Below, piece by piece: positions 7,349 to 13,787 of a stretch of 27,050 nucleotides of DNA. The number at the start of each line of letters is the position of its first letter. Positions within the stretch are counted from its first letter, which is position 1. The notes beneath the pieces are model-generated. The model was not told where the DNA came from, did not search any database, and saw only the letters and a list, made by a program, of their open reading frames with translations. Origin of the DNA: an uncultured Caulobacteraceae bacterium. GTDB lineage: Bacteria; Pseudomonadota; Alphaproteobacteria; Caulobacterales; TH1-2. The position numbers and the translations under genes are program-made. The stretch is taken from NCBI GenBank assembly GCA_937967425.1, contig CALBST010000070.1, forward strand, positions 1-27,050. The letters run 5' to 3'.

Positions 7349-8529
7349 GCGGCAACTCCAAGGGCGCGGTTCAAGGCTTCGGGCCGCTCCGCTTCGGGGG
7401 TTTCATAGAGGTTCAGCATTTGCACGCCGGCGAAGAAGTACTCGAAGTCCTCGGGCGGCTCAGCCTGTTCGATGAACACGGGGACAAGCTTCTTTCGATA
7501 GCGATCAGCCAGATAGATTTCGCGTTTCACATGATCGCTTTCGAAAGCGGCTTTCGAACACATGACGACAACGCCGCCCGCCGCTTTGATGGCGCGAACG
7601 ATTTCGCCGGCCCAGCCTTCGCCGGCGCTGATGCCCTGTTGATCGAGCCAGAACTTCCGGCCGGCGCGTTTGGCGGCTTCGACCAAGGGCAGCACTGTCA
7701 TGTCATTGGCGCGCGCGTAGGAGACGAACACGGCGTCGCTTGATGGCGCGGCCTGCCCGCGCCGACGCGGCCGGGGCGGATTGCGTGCGGGCGCTTCGGA
7801 ACGGGGCGCGGCGCGATTGGAGAAGCCGAAGATGATGAGACCGAGCACGGCGGCGAACAGCGTCATCGAAGCGGCGAACAACCACGGCGTCACACCCGCT
7901 GGCAATCCGTAGCGCGTTCCGAAGCCATCGATGCCGGCGATCAATTCCGGCCAACCACCCGGCGTCGGGCCAATGCGGTTGGCGAGCCAGATCGACACCG
8001 TCGCTGAAATGGCGAGCAGGCCTGGCAGCAACAGGACCGGATAGACCACCGCGCCAAGCGGGAAGCCGCCCTTCTCACTTGGCGTTCGCGGTGGGCGCTC
8101 AACGGGTGGCGGCGCTGCGCCATCACTGGCTTCGCTCTCATCATCGTGCGCTTCCGCCGGCGGCGCGCGCACGACTTTCGTGACCGCGTCAGCCACTTCG
8201 TTCCACTTGAAATCGCGCGCGGCTTCGAAGGTGGCGTCAATCGCGGGAAGATCGCGCAAGCCCACGGGTGCGATGCCGTGGTCCAACTTCACGACAATGA
8301 GACGCCCCTGCGCCCAGGCGTCGAGCGCGCGTTGTTCGAGCCGGAGCCGCGCGGTGGCGAAGGTCAGCGCCTGCGAGACCAGCAGCACGAAGGCATCGCC
8401 ATTACCGACAGGCTTCAGCGCGGTTTGGCCGTCATCGAGTTCGCAGAATTGACCCCGGCGCTCGATAATCTTTTCCAACGCCTCGGCGGTCTGGCGATCG
8501 GCGGGAGCGTGGGCGAGGAATACGGTCAT
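7345..8529 (-). CDS. Membrane protein with two TIR domains
   Basis: A 394-residue protein that opens the minus-strand operon. The C-terminal part (about 265-390) is a clear TIR domain: DAVFVSYARAND, then FWLDQQGISAGEGWAGEI, VVVMCSKAAFESDHVKREI and KKLVPVFIE. Residues 1-120 look like a second, degenerate TIR domain: TVFLAHAPADRQTAEAL, AFVLLVSQALTFATARLRLE and GRLIVVKLD. By eye, Glu65 and Glu337 fall at equal positions, where NAD-cleaving TIR domains carry their catalytic glutamate. Between the two domains lie an acidic, proline-rich linker, two transmembrane segments (about 157-183 and 213-237) and a basic stretch. Both TIR domains would then sit on the same, probably cytoplasmic, side of the membrane. 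TIR proteins serve as NADases or scaffolds in defence and signalling; no known defence partner is adjacent. Confidence 0.9.
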   Translation of the reverse strand: MTVFLAHAPADRQTAEALEKIIERRGQFCELDDGQTALKPVGNGDAFVLLVSQALTFATARLRLEQRALDAWAQGRLIVVKLDHGIAPVGLRDLPAIDATFEAARDFKWNEVADAVTKVVRAPPAEAHDDESEASDGAAPPPVERPPRTPSEKGGFPLGAVVYPVLLLPGLLAISATVSIWLANRIGPTPGGWPELIAGIDGFGTRYGLPAGVTPWLFAASMTLFAAVLGLIIFGFSNRAAPRSEAPARNPPRPRRRGQAAPSSDAVFVSYARANDMTVLPLVEAAKRAGRKFWLDQQGISAGEGWAGEIVRAIKAAGGVVVMCSKAAFESDHVKREIYLADRYRKKLVPVFIEQAEPPEDFEYFFAGVQMLNLYETPEAERPEALNRALGVAA

Positions 8530-8638
8530 GGGCCGTCTTTACGGCCCCCACAGCCCACCCGCAAACCGCCCAGAGCGCTCAACCCACACTTGTTCTCATT
8601 GCGCCTTAATAATCGGGTCCTATCCTTTCGAGACGCCG

Positions 8639-10435
8639 ATGAAGCCAAGTCTTGCCGAAGCCACCCGCCTCGAAGGCATCTCGCCCGACGTTTTGGGCGC
8701 GCTGGACGCCATGGCCGAATGGTTTTCAGTGCCGGCGGGCTGGCCGCTGATCAACGCAGGCGAACCGCCGGACGGGGTCTATTTCCTGGTCTCGGGTTCA
8801 TTGGCGGCGTTCCGGCCCACCGACCGCGGCGGGCATCAGTTGCTCGGCTACATTCGGCCGGGCGAACCCGTCGGCGAAATGGCGATGATCGCGCGCGAAC
8901 CGCATTCCGGCAGCGTGTTCGCGATGCGCGACAGCGAAGTGCTGAAGCTGCCGCCGGGCGCGTTCGATCTGCTCGTGCATGCGCATCCTGCGATGATGGA
9001 ACACATCGCCCGGATCATGCTCACGCGCGCGCGCGCCACCAACAAGTCGAGCCCGCGTGCAGACCCCAAAGTCTATGCGATGATTTCGACATCGCCGACC
9101 ATCGATATTGAATTGCGCGCCCGCACGCTGCAGGCGGCGCTGAAGCGTTTGGGCTCGCGCGCGGTCGTCATCACCGAAGCGGATGTGCTTGCGATTTCTA
9201 GCGAGGGCATGAACAGCGCCTGGTTTGATGCGCTGGAACAGAAGAACGATGCTGTGTTCCTGGTGTCGCCGATCGCCGACACGCGCTGGTTCCGCACCTG
9301 TATCCGGCAAGCGGATCGAATCTGGTTTTTCGCGCGCGCCGACGCGATGCCATCGACGCCGCTGTTGCCACAGGAAGAGCCCTCGCCTGCGCGGCAGTTC
9401 CGGCTTGTCGACGTCATCCTGCTGCATCATGGCATGGACCGGAAGGCCGCGAGTACGAATGAATGGCGCCTCGCATGCGATGCGGCGCGGCTGTTTCACT
9501 GGCGCGGCCTCGAAGACGCCGATGCGGCGCGACTGGCGCGCGTCATTGCGCGGCGCTCAATCGGACTTGTGCTCTCGGGCGGCGGCGCGCGGGCTTATGC
9601 GCATATCGGCGTTGTACGGGCGCTGCGTGAAGCGGGCTTGCCGTTCGATGTGATCGGCGGCACTTCGATGGGCGCGGTCATCGCGGCCTGTGTCGCCATG
9701 GGCTGGTCGAACGAAGAGATCGAGCGGCGCATCACCAAGGCCTTCGTCGAAAGCAATCCGCTGGGCGATTACGTTTTGCCGGTCGTCGGGCTTGTGCGCG
9801 GCAGGCGTGTCGATGAGCGGCTTGAGGAGCATTTCGGCGAGACTCTGATCGAAGATCTCGAAGTGCCGTTCTTCTGCGTTTCAACCGACCTGGTTTCAGG
9901 CACGGCGCGTATTCATCGCGGCGGCTCGTTGCGGAGGGCGCTGCGCGCGTCGATTTCGCTGCCCGGGATTCTGCCGCCTGTTGTCGATGGCGATCACGGT
10001 CTGCTCGTCGATGGCGCGGTGCTGCGAAACTTTCCGGTCGACACCATGCGCGATCTGCATCGCGGGCCGATTATCGGCGTCGACGTTGCACGCCGCGACG
10101 GCATCGACGTTGAGGACTTCCGCGCGCCGCCGGGCTTCTTCGGCTGGATCGCGGCGCATGGCTGGCAGTCGGCCCCGCCGATCGCCTCCCTGCTGATGCG
10201 CGCCGCGACGCTGACCGTCGATCCATGGGAAGGCCGCTCCGGCGCCGACCTGCTGATTGCGCCGGAAATGCCAGACATCGACATGCGCGATTGGAAGCGC
10301 TTCGATGAAGCTGTGACGGCAGGTTACGAAGCTGCCGTTGCTGCGCTGCAGCGACCACACGGCCTGTTCCAGCAGCCACAGGAAGATGCGATCGGTTCGC
10401 TTGCGGGTTGGTCGTCGCTGGAGACGGCTGATTAG
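8639..10435 (+). CDS. NTE-type lysophospholipase (cyclic-nucleotide-binding domain plus patatin)
   Basis: A 598-residue homologue of eukaryotic neuropathy target esterase. Residues about 20-125 form a cyclic-nucleotide-binding fold (GWPLINAGEPPDGVYFLVSGS, GYIRPGEPVGEMAMI). The middle (about 140-300) keeps the NTE layout, with WFRTCIRQADRIWFFARAD and VDVILLHHG, ahead of ARLARVIARRSIGLVLSGGGARAYAHIG. The patatin domain has the oxyanion loop GGGAR (314-318), the nucleophile Ser343 in GTSMG and the partner Asp458 in VDGAV. It should hydrolyse lysophospholipids or phospholipids at the inner membrane, perhaps under nucleotide control. The ATG at 8639 was chosen because the CNBD starts just after it; the ribosome site is weak. 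An extension to 8528 runs into the TIR gene's start. It is divergent from the TIR operon and leads the lipoprotein genes downstream. Confidence 0.92.
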   Translation: MKPSLAEATRLEGISPDVLGALDAMAEWFSVPAGWPLINAGEPPDGVYFLVSGSLAAFRPTDRGGHQLLGYIRPGEPVGEMAMIAREPHSGSVFAMRDSEVLKLPPGAFDLLVHAHPAMMEHIARIMLTRARATNKSSPRADPKVYAMISTSPTIDIELRARTLQAALKRLGSRAVVITEADVLAISSEGMNSAWFDALEQKNDAVFLVSPIADTRWFRTCIRQADRIWFFARADAMPSTPLLPQEEPSPARQFRLVDVILLHHGMDRKAASTNEWRLACDAARLFHWRGLEDADAARLARVIARRSIGLVLSGGGARAYAHIGVVRALREAGLPFDVIGGTSMGAVIAACVAMGWSNEEIERRITKAFVESNPLGDYVLPVVGLVRGRRVDERLEEHFGETLIEDLEVPFFCVSTDLVSGTARIHRGGSLRRALRASISLPGILPPVVDGDHGLLVDGAVLRNFPVDTMRDLHRGPIIGVDVARRDGIDVEDFRAPPGFFGWIAAHGWQSAPPIASLLMRAATLTVDPWEGRSGADLLIAPEMPDIDMRDWKRFDEAVTAGYEAAVAALQRPHGLFQQPQEDAIGSLAGWSSLETAD

Positions 10436-10488
10436 GCTGGCGCTGACGCGGGTGTTTTGTATGGTCCGCCCGAATCCAGGGGCGTTTC

Positions 10489-11052
10489 ATGCGCATGCTT
10501 TTGTTGGCCGCCGCGATCGCGCTAAGCGCGTGCGGACAAGATACTTCGACGCAATCAGCGAATGCGTGCGCGCGTAGCGCGACACATGAAGTAAGTTGGA
10601 GCACTGAAGGGGCGCCCGACACAATAACGACGCGTGCCGATGGACCTTCATGCGCACAAGCAGTGGTGACATTCGTCGCGCGCAACAGCGCCGGCGATCC
10701 TTTGTGGGCTTTCTCCTCGACCTATTACGACATGACCTTTGGCGGCATTCCTCCCGAAGGCGCGCCGCCAGTGACAAACGAACAGATGGATGCATTCCTG
10801 GCTGGCTGGGCCAATGTCACGGAGGAGCGCACAGCGGCGTTCTTGCCGGAGTGGCGCGAAGGCTTCGACACGCTATCGGCCAGCGCACAAACGTTTTCCT
10901 ATGACACCCCGTTCGACCGTGAGACGTATGAGATGCTGCGGACGCGCGATTTGCCGATGATCTGCTACGCGGCGGCGGTGGAGGCCTCGCAATGTTTGAT
11001 CATCGATCCTGCATCGCGAGCGCCAACGATGATCGTGGCGTACGGACCATGA
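10489..11052 (+). CDS. Four-cysteine lipoprotein, copy 1
   Basis: A 187-residue predicted lipoprotein with a short signal peptide ending in LSAC; Cys15 is the lipidation site. The mature part has Cys27, Cys55 (in GPSC), Cys159 (in RDLPMIC) and Cys169. The spacing is shared with the two proteins encoded just downstream and suggests two disulphides in the periplasm. It contains GDPLWAF and a central helical segment, NEQMDAFLAGW. The family is not recognised. The ATG at 10489 follows AGGGG. It begins 53 nt after the NTE-type gene and its stop overlaps the next start by ATGA, so the four genes may form one transcript. Confidence 0.8.
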   Translation: MRMLLLAAAIALSACGQDTSTQSANACARSATHEVSWSTEGAPDTITTRADGPSCAQAVVTFVARNSAGDPLWAFSSTYYDMTFGGIPPEGAPPVTNEQMDAFLAGWANVTEERTAAFLPEWREGFDTLSASAQTFSYDTPFDRETYEMLRTRDLPMICYAAAVEASQCLIIDPASRAPTMIVAYGP

Positions 11053-11570
11053 TGCGCGCACTGTTCCTCGGCGCATTGGCGCTCGTCGCAAGCGCGTGTT
11101 CGCAGCAGCAAGCTGGCCGTTGTGATTTCACGCACACGCGCGAGATCGCGTTCAGCGGCGCCGGCGCCGATCGCGTGACAGTGCGCAGCTTTGGACCCTC
11201 GTGCGACAAGGCGATCGGCGTCTATGAGATCGCCGATAGCGATGGCAATCCGGTTTGGGCCTGGGCGTCGCCGCTGCAGCGGGCGTTCGGCGACGTGTTT
11301 ACCGCCGAAGATCCCGAACACATGGAGACGTTTCTGGAAGAATGGTCGCAACCGGCGATCGGACGCACGAGCGATGCGCCGGAATGGGCGGCGCTGGTTC
11401 CAGGACAAGCGACGCTGGACGAACTCACATATGCCGACATCCGCGCCCGTGACTTGCCGATGTTATGCCACTTTTCAGGAACAGCACGGCAAACGTGCGT
11501 GTTCTGGGAGCCTGCAGCCGGCGGCGCGGGACATCTATTTGATCGGGACGTCGAGGAGACGGTGGAATGA
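11049..11570 (+). CDS. Four-cysteine lipoprotein, copy 2
   Basis: A 173-residue predicted lipoprotein (lipobox ASAC, Cys17), paralogous to the preceding one. Both share the GPSC block (Cys52), a G(D/N)P.WA segment, a (D/E).(M).(A/T)FL..W helix and RDLPM(I/L)C (Cys140), with a final cysteine ten residues on (Cys150). The remaining cysteine is Cys25. The start was set at the ATG at 11049, which overlaps the previous stop (ATGA) and places a proper signal peptide first; an in-frame extension to 10992 would bury the signal sequence. Function is unknown. The stop overlaps the next start (ATGA). Confidence 0.8.
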   Translation: MMRALFLGALALVASACSQQQAGRCDFTHTREIAFSGAGADRVTVRSFGPSCDKAIGVYEIADSDGNPVWAWASPLQRAFGDVFTAEDPEHMETFLEEWSQPAIGRTSDAPEWAALVPGQATLDELTYADIRARDLPMLCHFSGTARQTCVFWEPAAGGAGHLFDRDVEETVE

Positions 11571-12139
11571 TGCGAATTGGCGTGAGCATGTTGGCGTTGG
11601 CATTGATGGCATGCACGCCCCCCGCTCCAGAAACGCCAGCGACGACTGCTGAAGTTCCCGTCGCGGGCAGTGTGCGCGCTGGTTGCGATGCGAACGCCAC
11701 GCGCGATTGGTCAGCCGTCGGCAGCCAGTACTACATCATCGAGGCCGAGGCGCATGGCGCGACGTGCGGCGAAGCCGTCGCCACCATCCGCATCAAGTCG
11801 ACCGAAGGCGAAGTGCTGTTCACGCATGATTATCCGGTGAGCTCAGTGCCGTTGGCGTTCCGTCCGAATAACGATCAGACCGGGCTGCGCGACGAGATCG
11901 AGCTCTGGACGCAGAACCAGTCGGAAACCGGCAGCGCAAGCGAACTGCCGGCTTGGCCTGCGGGCGCGCAGCGGCCGCCAGGCTTTCGACCCGTGGTGAC
12001 GCGTAACGTCTATGAGAACGCGCGCGGCAATCAGAGCGCCCTCTTCTGCTATCCCGATGGCGGCGAGAGCAATGCGTGCGTGGCGGTCGCCGGGACGACG
12101 GCGACGCTGCTCGGATCAAAGACGCCGGAGCGCGAATAG
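11567..12139 (+). CDS. Four-cysteine lipoprotein, copy 3 (diverged)
   Basis: A 190-residue predicted lipoprotein (lipobox LMAC, Cys16) and the most diverged of the three. After a longer Pro/Ala/Thr-rich linker it has Cys40 and Cys67 (in GATC), then Cys161 and Cys171. The C-x26-C and C-x9-C spacings match those of copies 1 and 2 although little other identity remains. The segment before the third cysteine is RGNQSALFC instead of RDLPMLC. Last gene of the cluster. No clear terminator follows; the orphan RNA cassette begins about 100 nt on. Function is unknown; export to the periplasm, probably with membrane anchoring, is the only firm statement. Confidence 0.78.
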   Translation: MMRIGVSMLALALMACTPPAPETPATTAEVPVAGSVRAGCDANATRDWSAVGSQYYIIEAEAHGATCGEAVATIRIKSTEGEVLFTHDYPVSSVPLAFRPNNDQTGLRDEIELWTQNQSETGSASELPAWPAGAQRPPGFRPVVTRNVYENARGNQSALFCYPDGGESNACVAVAGTTATLLGSKTPERE

Positions 12140-12231
12140 GTCGACGTCGCGTTTTAGTTGCCGCAATTTCGCCTTCTGTCATCCATGCGCCACGCGCACT
12201 CGCTCGCTGCATCACACGTTAGCCATCGCGC

Positions 12232-12259
12232 TTGCGGAGGCGCGCGAAGCACTTATCTT
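12232..12259 (+). promoter_or_regulatory. Possible promoter of the orphan leader RNA
   Basis: TTGCGG (12232-12237), a 16-nt spacer and TATCTT (12254-12259) would start a transcript near 12266, about 40 nt before the small reading frame. The match to consensus is modest, and only the position recommends it. Confidence 0.3.
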
Positions 12260-12293
12260 GATCTTCCCGGCAACGTCGCTGGGCTTGTTTAGG

Positions 12294-12307
12294 AAAGGAG
12301 GTGATCC
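12294..12307 (+). promoter_or_regulatory. Full-length Shine-Dalgarno sequence
   Basis: AAAGGAGGTGATCC is the exact reverse complement of the 14-nt tail expected at the 3' end of alphaproteobacterial 16S rRNA (GGATCACCTCCTTT). The core GGAGG is 6 nt from the ATG at 12308. Normal genes here show only 4-6 matching bases, so this site is exceptional and fixes the start of the small frame that follows. Confidence 0.85.
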
Positions 12308-12376
12308 ATGTCTCATTGTCACTCTGTAGGGGCATTGTCGCAGGCTTGGACCACCTCGGGTGGGATCATCGCTTAA
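12308..12376 (+). CDS. 22-codon small ORF (leader-peptide-like)
   Basis: An ATG directly behind the full-length Shine-Dalgarno opens a 22-residue frame, MSHCHSVGALSQAW then TTSGGIIA, closed by TAA. It has two His, one Cys and one Trp and no membrane segment. The coding bases also form RNA structure: TTGGACCACCTC copies the 16S 3' end, CCACC/GGTGG is a small hairpin, and CATTGTC occurs twice and can pair with GACAATG downstream. An intrinsic terminator follows about 30 nt after the stop. This is the layout of an attenuator leader (peptide, alternative pairings, terminator), yet no gene follows on this strand. It may be a stand-alone leader RNA, a real micropeptide, or both. I do not recognise the peptide. 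Confidence 0.6.
   Translation: MSHCHSVGALSQAWTTSGGIIA
12346..12370 (+). other. Anti-Shine-Dalgarno mimic inside the small ORF
   Basis: TTGGACCACCTC (12346-12357) differs from the 16S 3'-end sequence TTGGATCACCTC at one base and can pair with the upstream Shine-Dalgarno at 9 of 10 positions (12298-12307 with 12348-12357). A second segment, GGATCATC (12363-12370), can pair with GGTGATCC (12300-12307), including one G-U. Either pairing would hide the ribosome site. Confidence 0.55.
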
Positions 12377-12405
12377 GCTTTGCCCCGCACGGGACAGACA
12401 ATGGA

Positions 12406-12438
12406 GGGCCGCGACGGGAGACCGTTGCGGCCCTTTTT
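12406..12438 (+). terminator. Rho-independent terminator of the orphan leader RNA
   Basis: A 12-bp stem (GGGCCGCGACGG paired with CCGTTGCGGCCC, one G-U) is closed by a GAGA tetraloop of the GNRA type and followed by TTTTTGTTTTTG. It is one of the strongest intrinsic terminators in the window. Confidence 0.9.
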
Positions 12439-12456
12439 GTTTTTGCGGCAGGCTTT

Positions 12457-12488
12457 GAAAAAAATAGGGGCGGGGTTGCCCCCGCCCC
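12457..12488 (-). terminator. Rho-independent terminator of the lysozyme-like gene
   Basis: Read on the minus strand, a 9-bp GC stem (GGGGCGGGG / CCCCGCCCC, loop GCAA) is followed by TATTTTTTTC. It lies about 27 nt past the stop at 12515, as expected for the terminator of that gene. Confidence 0.85.
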
Positions 12489-12514
12489 CGGCTCACCAGC
12501 CAAGAGAAACCTGG

Positions 12515-13588
12515 TTAGGCTTCGACGCTGACCGCTTTCACGCGCGGCGTGCGCCAGAGGCCGAAGGCGGCCATGAGGACGGCGGCCAGGCCCGGCGCGC
12601 AGAGCGCGGCGGCGCCGGCGTAGTCAACGACTTGCCCCGCGCCCGTCATCAGCAGCGAGACGCCAGTCGCGATGAGGCCGAGGCCAAACAGCATGAGCGC
12701 GGCGAGGCCGAGGTTCTCGAAAGTCGGCAGCTTCAGCTGCGAGAACTTGCGCATTTTGTGCAGGCGTTGATCGGCGCCTTGCGGCACTGGCGGCTTGGCG
12801 CGCATGAACCAACCCGTCTTCGGCTTCGCTTGTTCGCTACGCCGCGGCGCGATCCGCGGCTCGAAATCGAAGCGCGCGACGGGCTTGGCGTGCGCGGTGG
12901 TGATTTCGGCGATTTCGGTTTCGCCGTCGTTCTCGACGACGACCTGCGTGAGCAGCAACGCCTCGGTGGCGGGCTCGCTCTTCAGAATTTCGGTGAGGCG
13001 TTGGGCCGGTTCGGGCTTCGGCGGCGGCGGCGCGATCGTGCCGACTTCAGGCACCGGCAGATATGTGACGGGCGCGCCGAGGATCGAGGCGGCGTGATCG
13101 AGTTGCGGGCGCACGAACACTGACGGCGCGGGCGCTTGCGGCAATTCTTTAAGGAAGAGCGCCTTCTCGGCGGTGCGGCGGCGCACCAGCGCGTCGATGA
13201 TGACGAGTTCGCCGCTGACATCACTCTTGCGCCAGGCGTCCATAGCGCAGGCGGCGGCGACGTAATCGCCGGCGTTGGTGCGGCGGAGCACTTGGCTCTT
13301 GCCGAAGGCTTCGGCGCCAACCGAAAACGCGAACGAGACGAGCGCGTCGTATTGGGTTTGCGTCAGCGGCTGGGTGACGAGCGTGTTCACCAGATTTTCG
13401 TATGGCGCGAGATCGCTGGTGAGCAACTCAACCGCCTCGTTCTCATTAACCGCCTCGCCCGGCTCGGTGGCGCGGACGTGGCTATAACCAACAACCCAGC
13501 CGCCCGTCGGCAGTTGTTTCGGTTCTGCCTGAAAGCCTTCGAGCTCTTGGATAAGAGCGAGGCCGTGGGCGGAAATGGCGTTCGTCAT
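12515..13588 (-). CDS. GH24 lysozyme-like protein with C-terminal membrane tail
   Basis: A 357-residue protein. Residues 1-145 follow the phage-lysozyme (GH24, T4-type) fold: GLALIQELEGF with Glu17 at the catalytic glutamate position, GWVVGYSHV, then LTQTQYDALVSFAFSVG, which matches the 'Q..AL.SF.FN.G' helix of the family. By alignment to T4 lysozyme, the Asp20 and Thr26 positions appear to be Leu26 and Val32, so activity is uncertain. A long proline- and charge-rich linker follows (about 150-275), then two transmembrane segments near the C-terminus (about 287-312 and 317-340). There is no N-terminal signal peptide. It is not in a phage cluster; a role in cell-wall remodelling or as an inactive wall-binding protein is inferred. 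GAAGG precedes the ATG. Confidence 0.85.
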   Translation of the reverse strand: MTNAISAHGLALIQELEGFQAEPKQLPTGGWVVGYSHVRATEPGEAVNENEAVELLTSDLAPYENLVNTLVTQPLTQTQYDALVSFAFSVGAEAFGKSQVLRRTNAGDYVAAACAMDAWRKSDVSGELVIIDALVRRRTAEKALFLKELPQAPAPSVFVRPQLDHAASILGAPVTYLPVPEVGTIAPPPPKPEPAQRLTEILKSEPATEALLLTQVVVENDGETEIAEITTAHAKPVARFDFEPRIAPRRSEQAKPKTGWFMRAKPPVPQGADQRLHKMRKFSQLKLPTFENLGLAALMLFGLGLIATGVSLLMTGAGQVVDYAGAAALCAPGLAAVLMAAFGLWRTPRVKAVSVEA

Positions 13589-13620
13589 GGGCTTTGCCTT
13601 CGTAAATTCGCGCCGCCGTC

Positions 13621-13743
13621 CCGTTTCGGTGCTGGTGAAACGGCGGCTTTCCCCTTTCAGGCAAGTGGGGCGCCACGCACGCGTGCGCGTGGTGAAATGG
13701 CGTTAGTGATGAACGCTCGCTGGTGCGTGGCGTCGTGCGTTCA
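13621..13743. other. Inverted repeats between the lysozyme-like gene and mgtE
   Basis: The 199-nt gap holds three inverted repeats: CCGTTTC/GAAACGG (13621-13643), CCACGC/GCGTGG (13673-13692) and TGAACGC/GCGTTCA (13710-13743). None is followed by a T-tract on either strand. They could include the promoter operators of the lysozyme-like gene or the 3' end of the mgtE transcript. No coding potential was found. Confidence 0.35.
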
Positions 13744-13787
13744 CTCTTCGTCACGCGGTATTCGCTGCGCGATCCGGAATGAGAGAG

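Noticed and set aside
8590..8612. TTGTTC and TAATAA as a promoter for the NTE-type gene
   Set aside because: The spacing is only about 11 nt, too short for a sigma-70-type promoter.
8528..8638. Longer N-terminus for the NTE-type protein
   Set aside because: The extra 37 residues have no family similarity, and the start would sit on the start codon of the divergent TIR gene, leaving no promoter.
10992..11048. Longer N-terminus for the second lipoprotein
   Set aside because: It would place 19 polar residues before the signal peptide. The ATG at 11049 makes an ATGA overlap and a normal lipoprotein signal.
12294..12308. Possible fragment of a 16S rRNA gene on the minus strand, because AAAGGAGGTGATCCA equals the reverse complement of the 16S end
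   Set aside because: The match stops after 15 bases; the next bases do not follow the 16S sequence. A Shine-Dalgarno directly before an ATG explains it better.
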